From NCBI RefSeq assembly GCF_014203535.1, contig NZ_JACHJI010000014.1:1-64000 (forward strand): a stretch of 64,000 nucleotides of DNA. The letters are read 5' to 3'. This DNA comes from Streptomyces griseomycini (GTDB taxonomy: Bacteria; Actinomycetota; Actinomycetes; Streptomycetales; Streptomycetaceae). Position numbers and translations under genes: made by a program. A model generated the notes under the pieces. The model did no database searches. It saw only the letters and a list, made by a program, of their open reading frames with translations, and was not told the DNA's origin. Of this stretch, positions 35,417 through 43,686 are shown piece after piece; the first letter of the stretch is position 1, and each line of letters opens with the position of its first letter.

Positions 35417-37219
35417 TCAACTCACCCGGAAGACGGGCCCTCTCGCGGTGAACGGCAGCCGCGCGCTCTGCGGGACGAGGTACGCGTGCTCGCGCCGGAC
35501 GCGCAGGACGTCGTCGCACCAGCCGTCGGTGATGACCAGGATCGGCGCGGTGGAGGGGAAGTCGTCGGCGCGCTGGAGGAAGTCGATGCCGGGCTGGAGC
35601 ACGGTTCCGCCCCGGCCGCGCACCCGCACCCGCCCGGCGATCTCGGTGACCGGCAGGTAGCCGGCGTCGTGGGGTGCCGCGTCGCAGAACACCACGCGGG
35701 CGGCGGGTACGTCACGGGCCTCGGCGTAGGAGGCGATGGCGCCGAGCGCCTTGCCGAGCAGGACCCGGTCCATGGAACCGGAGGTGTCCAGCACGACGCC
35801 GAAGGTGCAGCGGGCGACCTCCTCGGGCGGGAAGTGGCGCCCCGCGCGCGGGATGCCGGGGGTGGACGCCTGGCGCCGGGAGGGACGCGCGTACGACCGG
35901 AGCGGCTCGGGTCGCGGCACGAACTCGTCGAACCAGCGGGCGAGGCGGGCGTCCCAGGGCACCGGGGGGTGGCTGAGCGCGCGGATCTCCTGGACCAGGC
36001 CGGCGGGCAGGAAGCCGCGCTCCTGCTGGTCGTGCAGGTCCAGGCCCCGGGCGAGACCGCGGCGGTAGAAGCCGTCGAGGTCGACGTAGTCGCGGGGCGG
36101 GCCGAGGGGGCCGCCGAGGACGTCGCCGAGCCCCTTGCCGCGCAGGGTGGAGAAACGCCGCATGCGGCGCAGGTCGCCGGCGATGCGGTCGTAGACCTCC
36201 TCGGCGGACAGTCCGGAGAACTCCTTGTCGTACAGCAGGCCCTCGGGCATGGCGCCGACCCGCATCTCCACCAGCCAGCCGTTGATGACGTAGTCGCAGG
36301 CGACGTTGAAGAGATACGGGTCGCGTCCGCCGCAGCGGTCGCCGTGGCGCAGGGCCGCGTGCAGCATCTCGTGGGCGAGGACGAACCGCCATTCCTCGTC
36401 GTCGAACCGCCGCAACGGGTTGACGTAGATCTCGCCGGCCCCGGCGTCGACGGCGGCGACGGAGATGCCGTGCGCGCGGGCCAGTTCGGCGTCGGCGACG
36501 AGGGTGACGCCGGAGGCGACGCCGCCGAGCAGCGGGTAGGACGAGACGAACCAGCCGAGCGCCCGCTCCCAGGGGCGCCGCGGGACCGGCTCGCCGTCCA
36601 GGCTGTCGAGACGGCCGCCCGCCATGTCCATCGCGGCGGACACGGTGCGGGTGAGGGCGGTGGCGAACGCCAGCTGGTGGTCCGGCGGCTGCCCGTACCA
36701 GCCGTACCACTCCTGGAGGAACAGGTCCGCCTCGCCGCCCGCCGTGCCGCAGCGCTCGTACACGGCCGGGACCCCGTCCCGTCGCCAGCGCGCGGCGAGC
36801 CGCTCCTCGTCGCCGTCGGGGTAGGCGGCGGGCAGGTGGTCGGGCGTCCTGCCGACGGGGAAGCCGAGCAGGAAGCGGTTGACGACCACGCATCGGGCGG
36901 CGCGCTCGCAGCGGTCCGGCTGCTCGCGCGTGCCCTTGGCGGCCGGGACGTGGCCGAAGCCGAGGTGGAGGACGGCGTGGGCGAGGGCCCACGCCCAGGC
37001 GTCCGGGTCGGCCATGCGGTCCGGGTGGACGTGCAGGACGGCCTCGGAGTCGACGCGGACCAGCCCGTCCCGGGGTGCGAGCTCGCAGTTCTCCCGGCGG
37101 CAGACGTCGAAGCCGACGGCGGCCAGCGCGGGGTTGGCCCGCACCAGGCGGAGCCCGGCGTCGAACGCCTCCGCCGCGAGGTCCCGCTTCTTCGGCCCCT
37201 CGGCGCGGGGGCGGCTCAC
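35417..37219 (-). CDS. VWA/metallopeptidase-like protein (DUF2201 type)
   Basis: A 600-residue cytoplasmic protein with two parts. The N-terminal/middle part has a zincin motif FVLAHEMLHAALRHGDRC (HExxH with a further His) and an earlier, less perfect LAHAVLHLGFGH. The C-terminal ~150 residues form a von Willebrand A-like domain with MIDAS FGVVLDTSGSMDRVLLGK and ILVITDGWCDD. This is the DUF2201 pairing of metallopeptidase-like and VWA-like domains. The GTG at 37219 overlaps the MoxR gene stop (GTGA), so the two are coupled. VWA proteins coupled to MoxR ATPases act as assembly or remodelling adaptors; the client is unknown. Confidence 0.88.
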   Translation of the reverse strand: MSRPRAEGPKKRDLAAEAFDAGLRLVRANPALAAVGFDVCRRENCELAPRDGLVRVDSEAVLHVHPDRMADPDAWAWALAHAVLHLGFGHVPAAKGTREQPDRCERAARCVVVNRFLLGFPVGRTPDHLPAAYPDGDEERLAARWRRDGVPAVYERCGTAGGEADLFLQEWYGWYGQPPDHQLAFATALTRTVSAAMDMAGGRLDSLDGEPVPRRPWERALGWFVSSYPLLGGVASGVTLVADAELARAHGISVAAVDAGAGEIYVNPLRRFDDEEWRFVLAHEMLHAALRHGDRCGGRDPYLFNVACDYVINGWLVEMRVGAMPEGLLYDKEFSGLSAEEVYDRIAGDLRRMRRFSTLRGKGLGDVLGGPLGPPRDYVDLDGFYRRGLARGLDLHDQQERGFLPAGLVQEIRALSHPPVPWDARLARWFDEFVPRPEPLRSYARPSRRQASTPGIPRAGRHFPPEEVARCTFGVVLDTSGSMDRVLLGKALGAIASYAEARDVPAARVVFCDAAPHDAGYLPVTEIAGRVRVRGRGGTVLQPGIDFLQRADDFPSTAPILVITDGWCDDVLRVRREHAYLVPQSARLPFTARGPVFRVS

Positions 37220-38277
37220 CGGCGCGCCTCCACCAGCCGGGGCATGTCGCGGGCCGCCTCGACGAGGAACCAGGACGGCAGGACCGGGTTGCCGTCGTGG
37301 TCGGAGGCGATGACCGTCTGGGCGACCTCGACGGAGATCTCGGCGAGCTGCACCAGCAGCGACTTGGCGCGGTACGCGGTCTGCCGGCCGTTCGCCGACA
37401 TGTGCTCCTTGGTCGCCGGGAGTTCCTTGAGGAGGCGTCCGCGGAACGACTCGGCGAGGTAGTAGAGCAGGTCGCGGTCCTCCAGGCGGTGCGGCCAGCG
37501 GGCCTCGCCCTTGATGACGGCGTCGATGCCGAAGCGGCTGCGCACGATCTTGACGTAGCCGCAGAAGGCGGTGGCGTGCGCGGGGGTGAGGGTGCCGTGC
37601 GCGAGGACCTTCAGGGTGTCCTCGTCGAGGTCGCGGCCGAAGGAGTGCAGCGCGTCGGAGAGCATGTGCCAGGAGCGGGGGGTGGAGAACGGCTCCTCGG
37701 TCTTCGGCGGCTTGGACCACAGGTGGTCGGGCCGGTCGGTGAGGTGGTCGGTGATCCACGGGTGGATGCCGTTGTCCGCCGCCCAGGCCAGCCAGTCCCT
37801 GGCCGAGACCTCCAGGTGGACGTGGGTGAGGCGGTTGACGAGCGCGGAGGCGATGGGGCGGGCGAGCGCGTTGTCGGTGGCGCGGTTGCCGGCGCCGATG
37901 ACGAGGGAGCCCTCGGGCAGCTCGTAGTCGCCGATGCGGCGGTCCAGGATGAGCGAGTAGAACGCCTTCTGCACGTCCGGGGTGGCCGCGTTGAGCTCGT
38001 CCAGGAAGAGGCAGTAGGGCTCGTCCCGGGCGATCGCCCGGGGCGGGCAGAACACCGAGCGGCCGTCGCGGATCTGCGGCACGCCGATGAGGTCCTCGGG
38101 GGCGAGCTGGGTGCCCAGCAGACTCACGCACTCCAGTCCCAGGGACTCGGCGAACTCCCTCACCAGGGAGGACTTTCCGATACCGGGTGCGCCCCAGAGG
38201 AAGACCGGCCGCACGGTCGCGAGACCGAGCAGCAGCTCCGGGACGCGGGCGGGGGTGACGGTGACGGCTGCCTGCAC
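37216..38277 (-). CDS. MoxR-family AAA+ ATPase
   Basis: A 353-residue AAA+ ATPase: Walker A FLWGAPGIGKSSLVREF, Walker B CLFLDELNAATPDV, sensor 1 LVIGAGNRATDNALAR, and Arg-finger region ASALVNRLTHV. The GTG at 38277 is chosen for AGGAG 8 nt upstream; the longer open frame lacks a start signal. MoxR proteins work with VWA-domain partners, and the next gene, overlapping by 4 nt, encodes one. The pair is probably a chaperone-like complex loading a cofactor or remodelling a target. Confidence 0.92.
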   Translation of the reverse strand: MQAAVTVTPARVPELLLGLATVRPVFLWGAPGIGKSSLVREFAESLGLECVSLLGTQLAPEDLIGVPQIRDGRSVFCPPRAIARDEPYCLFLDELNAATPDVQKAFYSLILDRRIGDYELPEGSLVIGAGNRATDNALARPIASALVNRLTHVHLEVSARDWLAWAADNGIHPWITDHLTDRPDHLWSKPPKTEEPFSTPRSWHMLSDALHSFGRDLDEDTLKVLAHGTLTPAHATAFCGYVKIVRSRFGIDAVIKGEARWPHRLEDRDLLYYLAESFRGRLLKELPATKEHMSANGRQTAYRAKSLLVQLAEISVEVAQTVIASDHDGNPVLPSWFLVEAARDMPRLVEARR

Positions 38278-38415
38278 GCAGTGGCTCCTGGGGTTCGGGA
38301 AGAGGTGGCCGGGACGCGCGGATGTGCGGCGTCCGGTACGCCCAGTCTGGAGGGCGGCGATCACCCGCGCAGCCGAATTTCCGGCGCCCCGGGGCGTCCG
38401 GGAGGGACGGGGGGA

Positions 38416-40500
38416 TCAGGCCGCGCGTTCCCCGCGCGACGGCTCCTGGGGTCGTCCCACGCCGCCCGACTCCCTCAGCCAGCGCCGCAGCACGTGGTGG
38501 ACCTGCTCGGCACCGGTGAGTTCCGCGCCGTCGGCGACCGGTGGGGACAGCTCGAGGGGGGACAGCAGGAAGGGGCGGGACTGGGCGCCGCCGAGGCCGC
38601 CGTGGGATCCGATCTGCTCCTCGAACGCGAGGACCTCGCCGTCGGCCGGGTCGTGGAAGGAGTTGACCATGATGTCGGCGGTGTGCGGGAACGTGTGGGT
38701 GCGGCGCACGGCGTCCGCGGCGCCGGGGCCGAAGGCCGCCAGGGGCCCGGGGTTGTCGTCCAGCTCCGCCAGCGGGATCTGGGCCCCGTAGGCGCCGAGC
38801 ACGACCCCGTCGTGGGCCTCGCTGCGCACCAGCAGGAAGCCGATGCCGGGGTGGTTGGCGAGGGTCGGCAGCAGCGCGGGGTGGCGGGCGTCGATCTCCT
38901 CCTTGGTCATCCGGTGCAGCACGTCCGGGAAGGACACCAGGCCGAGGTTGCCGGAGGCGAGCACGACGGGTTCCGAGCCGCGGGTGGGCCGGTAGTGCTC
39001 GGCCCCCTCCTCGACCGGCCGGCGCAGCGCCGCCCGGACGGCCGCGCGGGCCTCCGCGCCGCTGTGGGTGCGGCGCGCCCGGCGCGGCACGGGCAGTCCG
39101 CAGCCGGCCCGCACCAGGTCGCCGAGGGTGAGGCCGTAGCGGGAGCGGAAGGTCTCGCCGGGGCTCTGCCCGTGGTCGGACAGGACGACGATCCGGTAGG
39201 GGCGCGGGGCGTGCTCGGTCACCTTCTCGATCAGGGCGAGGGCGCGGTCGAGGCGCTGGAGGACCTTCTCGGCGTCCCGGCTCACCGGTCCCGAGTGGTG
39301 GGCGACCTCGTCGTAGGCGACCAGGTCGGCGTAGACGGCGGTGCGGCCGGCGAGCAGGTCGCCCATGACGGCGGCGACGACGACGTCCCGCTCGACGACG
39401 GTGGCGAAGGCCCGCACGAACGGGTACAGCCCGCCGCGGGAGACGCGCGGGCGCTGTTTCCCGAACCGGGCCCGGGTGGACTGGCCGATCTCCCGGCCGA
39501 CCTCGGCGACGAAGGACAGGGCGGTGCGCACGGCGTTGGCGGGGTCGGAGAAGTACGCGAAGTAGCCCGAGCGGGAACGGGCCCCCGGGCCGCGGCGGCG
39601 GGTGGCGATGGACAGCACCAGGGCCTGCTCGTCGGCGCCGCCGCCGAAGAGGTTGCCGCGGCTGGCGCCGTCCTCGGCGAGCAGGCCGGCGTGGCCGGAG
39701 TACTCGATGGCGCGGGCCTGGAGTTCGGCGGCGCTGGTGGGACGGTTGCAGACCATCACCTCGCGGCGGGCCTTCTCGTACCAGCGGAAGGCGGGCACGT
39801 CGTGGTTGCTGCCGTGCAGGATGCCGAGCTGGCTGGCGCCGGTCTGGCTGGACCAGTCGGTGCGCCAGGGGGTGAGCCGGTGGGTGGGGCCGTCGTCGGT
39901 GCCGGTGCCGAGCCAGCGGGCGACGGTGGGCATCAGGCCCTTGCCGACGGCGTCCAGCAGGACGTCGTGGCCGACGCCGTCGAGTTGCAGGAAGACGGTG
40001 CCGGGCGTGTCCGGGCAGGGCGGGGTGGAGCGCCGTCTGCGGTCGGCGAGGCGGTAGAGGCGGCGGCGGTAGGCGTCGTCGTCGCGTACGGCGAGGGCGG
40101 CGCCGGTGGCGGAGGCGACGGCGGACATCACGGCGGCCACCACGACCGCCGTCTCCGGGGCGGCGGCACCGCGTTCGACGGGGTTCAGGTACAGGGCCAG
40201 CCACAGCAGCGCGCCGTTGAGGAAGAACACCAGCAGGCCGAGGACGAGCGCCGGCACGAGCAGCAGCAGGCGCACCAGCAGCGGCCAGACGAGGGCGGAC
40301 AGCAGACCGAAGGCACCGGCGCCGAGGGCGGCGGTGACCGCGATGTCGGTGGCGCTGTCGCCGTCGGCCGAGCGCAGCCGGAAGTCGGGCAGGATCCCGG
40401 CGAGCAGCAGCATGGTGAGCGTGGAGACCACCCACACGGCGACGCTCCGCCCGATCTGACTGGCGACCCGTCGCCACCGCCCGCCGCCCACGCCCAGCAC
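38416..40500 (-). CDS. Membrane protein with alkaline-phosphatase-superfamily domain
   Basis: A 694-residue protein. Residues 1-~135 contain about four membrane segments (VAVWVVSTLTMLLLAGIL, FGLLSALVWPLLVRLLLLV, LVLGLLVFFLNGALLWL, and one near 118-137), resembling the phage-holin-4-type membrane domain. The rest is an alkaline-phosphatase/phosphodiesterase-like fold with metal sites VFLQLDGVGHDVLLDAV, the nucleophile region WSSQTGASQLGILHGSN (Thr), DLVAYDEVAHHSGP, VVLSDHGQSPGETF and IGSHGGLGG. It would act on a phosphoester at the membrane, substrate unknown. It is 138 nt upstream of the MoxR gene on the same strand. Confidence 0.87.
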   Translation of the reverse strand: MLGVGGGRWRRVASQIGRSVAVWVVSTLTMLLLAGILPDFRLRSADGDSATDIAVTAALGAGAFGLLSALVWPLLVRLLLLVPALVLGLLVFFLNGALLWLALYLNPVERGAAAPETAVVVAAVMSAVASATGAALAVRDDDAYRRRLYRLADRRRRSTPPCPDTPGTVFLQLDGVGHDVLLDAVGKGLMPTVARWLGTGTDDGPTHRLTPWRTDWSSQTGASQLGILHGSNHDVPAFRWYEKARREVMVCNRPTSAAELQARAIEYSGHAGLLAEDGASRGNLFGGGADEQALVLSIATRRRGPGARSRSGYFAYFSDPANAVRTALSFVAEVGREIGQSTRARFGKQRPRVSRGGLYPFVRAFATVVERDVVVAAVMGDLLAGRTAVYADLVAYDEVAHHSGPVSRDAEKVLQRLDRALALIEKVTEHAPRPYRIVVLSDHGQSPGETFRSRYGLTLGDLVRAGCGLPVPRRARRTHSGAEARAAVRAALRRPVEEGAEHYRPTRGSEPVVLASGNLGLVSFPDVLHRMTKEEIDARHPALLPTLANHPGIGFLLVRSEAHDGVVLGAYGAQIPLAELDDNPGPLAAFGPGAADAVRRTHTFPHTADIMVNSFHDPADGEVLAFEEQIGSHGGLGGAQSRPFLLSPLELSPPVADGAELTGAEQVHHVLRRWLRESGGVGRPQEPSRGERAA

Positions 40501-40612
40501 ACCTCACGTCCCGGCCCGCCGTCGCCGTGACGGACGGGCCCTAGCTCCTACCCACCCTGTCACAACGGCCGGAAGAGGTGTTCCGTCCCCGGCCGCCCGT
40601 GCCGTCGGCGTC

Positions 40613-41014
40613 TCAGCGGCCGTCGTAGCCGGCGGTCGGCATGGACAGCCGGCGGTGCACGCGGGCCTTCATCGCCGCGTCGTACGACGGTTCGGCACGG
40701 CCCGCCGTCTCCACGCGCACCCCGCGCCGCGCGCACTCCGCGGCGAACTCCTCGACGGAGGACAGGGCGCGCTCCAGGACCCGTCGGCTGGGCGCCACGA
40801 ACACGTCCGCGCCGGGCCGTACGCCCTCCCACAGGGCGCCGTGGTCGGGGCGCAGTCCCCGTACGAGCAGTTCCCGGGTCACCACGTAGCCGCGTTCGGC
40901 GGCCCAGCGGGCGCACATGGCGTGCTGGCTGCGGGCGTCCACCAGGAAGGGATCGGCGTCCAGTTCCTCCAGCGGTGTCAGACTCGCGATCGCCGTCACC
41001 CGGACCGGCCCCAT
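40613..41014 (-). CDS. Small protein resembling a resolvase N-terminal fold, function unknown
   Basis: A 133-residue protein I do not recognise by name. The order of elements (VDARSQHAMCARWAAERGYV, then GLRPDHGALWEGVRPGADVF, then VAPSRRVLERALSSVEEFAA and CARRGVRVETA) follows the catalytic domain of serine recombinases: Q-x-C-x-x-W-A-x-x-x-G-Y, then a D-V-F-V-x-x-x-R-R-x-x-R segment. The catalytic Ser near the N-terminus is not evident and the DNA-binding part is missing, so it is unlikely to recombine DNA. It lies 112 nt upstream of the phosphatase-like gene on the same strand. Confidence 0.7.
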   Translation of the reverse strand: MGPVRVTAIASLTPLEELDADPFLVDARSQHAMCARWAAERGYVVTRELLVRGLRPDHGALWEGVRPGADVFVAPSRRVLERALSSVEEFAAECARRGVRVETAGRAEPSYDAAMKARVHRRLSMPTAGYDGR

Positions 41015-41096
41015 GGCGCCCCCTCACCTCCGGTCTTCGCCGCCGACCCTACTCCTGCGCGTAGGCTTCGGGGAGGCGTGCGAAGGAGGCGGGGCG

Positions 41097-41870
41097 GTGC
41101 CGGTGGAGATCACCTGGTGGGGGCACGCCACCTGCACGGTCGAGGACTCGCGCACCCGCGTGCTCACCGACCCCCTGTTCGCCCGCCGGCTCGCGCACCT
41201 GCGGCGCCGGCGCGGTGCGGTGCCGCCGGCCGAGGCCCGGCACGCGGACGTGGCCCTGGTCTCCCATCTGCACGCCGACCACCTGCACCTGCCCTCGCTC
41301 GCGCGGCTCGCCCCGGGCACGCGCCTGCTCGTGCCCCGGGGCGCACGACGTGCCGTGCCGGGGCTGCGCCGGCTCACGCACCTCGACGTGAGCGAGGTGG
41401 CGCCCGGCGACGTGACGACGGTCGGCGCCCTGGCCGTGCGGGCCGTTCCCGCGCGGCACGACGGGCGGCGGCTGCCGGTCGGACCGCACCGCTCCCCCGC
41501 CCTCGGCTACGTCCTGGAGGGCGAGGCGCGCACCTATTTCGCCGGGGACACCGGGCTGTTCGACGCGATGGCCAAGGAGGTCGGGCCGGTCGACGTGGCG
41601 CTGCTCCCGGTGGGCGGCTGGGGGCCGTACCTCGGCGAGGGGCACCTGGACGCGGGGCGGGCGGCCGAGGCGCTGGCCCGGCTGGGGGCGCGCAGTGCGG
41701 TGCCGGTGCACTACGGCACGTACTGGCCGATCGGGATGGACGCCGTGCGTCCGCACGAGTTCCACGCGCCGGGCGACGAGTTCGTGCGGCTGGCCGCCGC
41801 GCGGGTGCCCGGGGCGGCGGTGCACCGGCTCGGACACGGGGAGAGCGTGCGCCCGGAGGTCGCGTGGTGA
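41097..41870 (+). CDS. Metallo-beta-lactamase-fold hydrolase (UlaG-like)
   Basis: A 257-residue Zn hydrolase. It opens VEITWWGHATCTVEDSRTRV with TDPLF, has the metal motif LVSHLHADHLHLPS (HxHxDH), a later AVPARHDG, and TYFAGDTGLF with the bridging Asp; VPVHYGTYWP supplies the last His. Start is a GTG at 41097 with AAGGAGG 8 nt upstream. Its stop overlaps the DedA gene start (GTGA). The UlaG/NAPE-PLD branch includes phosphodiesterases and lactonases, so a lipid or cyclic phosphate substrate is possible. Confidence 0.88.
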   Translation: MPVEITWWGHATCTVEDSRTRVLTDPLFARRLAHLRRRRGAVPPAEARHADVALVSHLHADHLHLPSLARLAPGTRLLVPRGARRAVPGLRRLTHLDVSEVAPGDVTTVGALAVRAVPARHDGRRLPVGPHRSPALGYVLEGEARTYFAGDTGLFDAMAKEVGPVDVALLPVGGWGPYLGEGHLDAGRAAEALARLGARSAVPVHYGTYWPIGMDAVRPHEFHAPGDEFVRLAAARVPGAAVHRLGHGESVRPEVAW

Positions 41871-42541
41871 CTCCGTCCGCGGCCCTGGCCCAGGCGGCCG
41901 GTGCGCCGTTGTCCGCGGTGGCCGCGCTGGCGGCCGTTCCGGTGACCGTGGTGCCGGAGTCCACCCAGCAGGCGGTCGGGTACCCGTCGCTGTTCCTGCT
42001 GGTGCTGATCGGGGCACTGGTGCCGGTGGTGCCGACGGGGGCGCTGGTCAGTTCGGCGGCCGTGGTGGCCGTCCACCAGGCGGCGCCGTTGTCGCTGGCG
42101 CTGGTGTTCGTGACGGCGTCGCTGGCCGCGTTCCTCGGGGACGTGGCGCTGTACTGGCTGGGGCGGCGCGGGATGAAGTCGAGGAACGGCTCGCGCTGGC
42201 TGGAGGCGATCCGGGCGCGCGCGCCGGAGGACCGGCTGGCGCAGGCGCAGACGAAGCTCGCCGACCACGGGGTGGCGGTGCTGGTGCTGTCCCGGCTGAT
42301 GCCGGCCGGGCGGCTGCCGGTGATGCTGGCCTGCCTGCTCGCGAAGTGGCCGGTGCGCCGCTTCGTCCGCGGCAATCTGCCGGCCTGTCTGGCCTGGGCG
42401 GTGACGTACCAGCTGATCGGCGTCCTGGGCGGCTCGCTGTTCGAGGAGCCGTGGGAGGGCGTGGTCGCGGCGATCGTGCTGACCGTGCTGGTCAGCGCGG
42501 TGCCGGGGATGTGGCGGCGGCTGCGGGGGACGGCGCGGTAG
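41867..42541 (+). CDS. DedA-family membrane protein
   Basis: A 224-residue integral membrane protein of the DedA/SNARE-associated family, some of whose members flip polyprenyl phosphates or lipids. The family motif region appears as FLGDVALYWLGRRG and, later, LSRLMPAGRLPVMLACLLAKW, in place of the usual F-x-R-x-x-P-x-x-R. Several hydrophobic segments are clear. GTG start with GGAGGT 6 nt upstream; coupled to the preceding hydrolase gene. Confidence 0.88.
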   Translation: MTPSAALAQAAGAPLSAVAALAAVPVTVVPESTQQAVGYPSLFLLVLIGALVPVVPTGALVSSAAVVAVHQAAPLSLALVFVTASLAAFLGDVALYWLGRRGMKSRNGSRWLEAIRARAPEDRLAQAQTKLADHGVAVLVLSRLMPAGRLPVMLACLLAKWPVRRFVRGNLPACLAWAVTYQLIGVLGGSLFEEPWEGVVAAIVLTVLVSAVPGMWRRLRGTAR

Positions 42542-42579
42542 CGCGCCGCCCGGTCGCCGCAGGACCGCCGCACCGGCTC

Positions 42580-42601
42580 ACCGGAGGAGCGCGACTCCGG
42601 T
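42580..42601. terminator. Short hairpin between DedA and NAPE-PLD-like genes
   Basis: ACCGGAG and CTCCGGT form a 7-bp stem with an 8-nt loop between the convergent stops; its last base is in the stop codon of the minus-strand gene. Confidence 0.4.
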
Positions 42602-43686
42602 CACCGGAGGATCCGGGACCCTCCCACCGGGAGGTCCCACAGGCGCTCGCGGGGCAGGCCCGCCTTCTCCCAGGCGGCGCGGACGCGGGTGAGGGGTTCC
42701 AGGACCGGTTCGGCGGAGAGGACGAAGGTCGCCCAGTGCATGGGGGCCATGTGGCGTGCGCCCAGGTCCTGCGCGGCGCGCACCGCCTCCTCGGGGTCGC
42801 AGTGGACGTCGCTGAGCCACCAGCGGGGGGCGTAGGCGCCGATGGGCAGCAGGGCGAGGTCGATGCCGGGGTGGCGGCGGCCGATCCGGGAGAACCAGTG
42901 GCCGTAGCCGGTGTCGCCGGCGAAGTACACGCGCCGCCCGTCGCGGTCGGTGAGCACCCAGCCGCCCCACAGGGAGCGGCAGGTGTCGGTGAGGGTGCGC
43001 TTGGACCAGTGGTGGGCCGGTACGAAGTCGAAGCGGACCCCGTCCAGTTCGGCCGCCTCCCACCAGTCCAGCTCGGTGACGCGGGTGAACCTGCGGCGGT
43101 GGAACCAGCGGGCGAGCCCGGCCGGTACGAACACCGGGGTGTCGCGCGGGAGCCGGCGCAGGGTGGGGGCGTCGAGGTGGTCGTAGTGGTTGTGGCTGAT
43201 GACGACCGCGTCGACGCGCGGCAGCGCCTCCCAGGCGACGCCGACGGGGGTGAGGCGGGCCGGGGTGCCGAGGATCCGGCGGGACCAGACCGGGTCGGTG
43301 AGCACGGTGAGGCCGCCGATCCGCACGACCCAGCTGGCGTGCCCCGCCCAGGTGACGGCGACCGTGCGGGCGTCGACGCGGGGCAGCGGGCCGGGGGCGT
43401 ACGGCAGCCCGGGGACGCCGGCGAGGCCCTCGGGCCCCGGTCGTACGGCGCCCTCGCGGGCGAAGCGGGCCAGGGCCTTCAGGCCGGGCAGCGGGGCGGT
43501 CAGCCGGTCGTGGAAGGTACGCGGCCACACCCGGCGTTCGGCGAGCGGGCGGGGTTCGGTCGGCGGGGGGCACGGCGACGCGGGAGAAGAGGGGCCGGCC
43601 GGATCGCGGTCGTCGGTCTCCGGAGCGGTCGGGCCGGCGGCCGTTCTCGGGGGCGTGCTCGCGGTCGACTCGGACTGCTGCGTCAT
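42601..43686 (-). CDS. NAPE-PLD-like metallo-beta-lactamase-fold hydrolase
   Basis: A 361-residue protein. A low-complexity Pro/Ser/Thr stretch (1-~50) precedes the fold: VTWAGHASWVVRIGGLTVLTDPVWS, metal motif ISHNHYDHLDAPT, PAHHWSKRTLTDTCRSLWGG, YFAGDTGYGHWF and APMHWATFVLS. These are the landmarks of the N-acyl-phosphatidylethanolamine phospholipase D family. The ATG at 43686 (GGAG 8 nt upstream) overlaps the stop of the aminotransferase-like gene; an alternative ATG at 43701 has no ribosome binding site. A phospholipid substrate is possible but unproven. Confidence 0.9.
   Translation of the reverse strand: MTQQSESTASTPPRTAAGPTAPETDDRDPAGPSSPASPCPPPTEPRPLAERRVWPRTFHDRLTAPLPGLKALARFAREGAVRPGPEGLAGVPGLPYAPGPLPRVDARTVAVTWAGHASWVVRIGGLTVLTDPVWSRRILGTPARLTPVGVAWEALPRVDAVVISHNHYDHLDAPTLRRLPRDTPVFVPAGLARWFHRRRFTRVTELDWWEAAELDGVRFDFVPAHHWSKRTLTDTCRSLWGGWVLTDRDGRRVYFAGDTGYGHWFSRIGRRHPGIDLALLPIGAYAPRWWLSDVHCDPEEAVRAAQDLGARHMAPMHWATFVLSAEPVLEPLTRVRAAWEKAGLPRERLWDLPVGGSRILR

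Noticed and set aside
37216..38277. The MoxR ATPase as the missing gvpN
   Set aside because: It is 20 kb from the gas-vesicle genes, coupled to a VWA partner, and shows no GvpN-specific feature I can identify.
35417..40507. A single 1696-codon frame that could fuse the VWA protein with upstream sequence
   Set aside because: Only the last 600 codons look like protein. The upstream part is a frame shadow of the MoxR and phosphatase genes, and a GTG overlapping the MoxR stop gives the real start.
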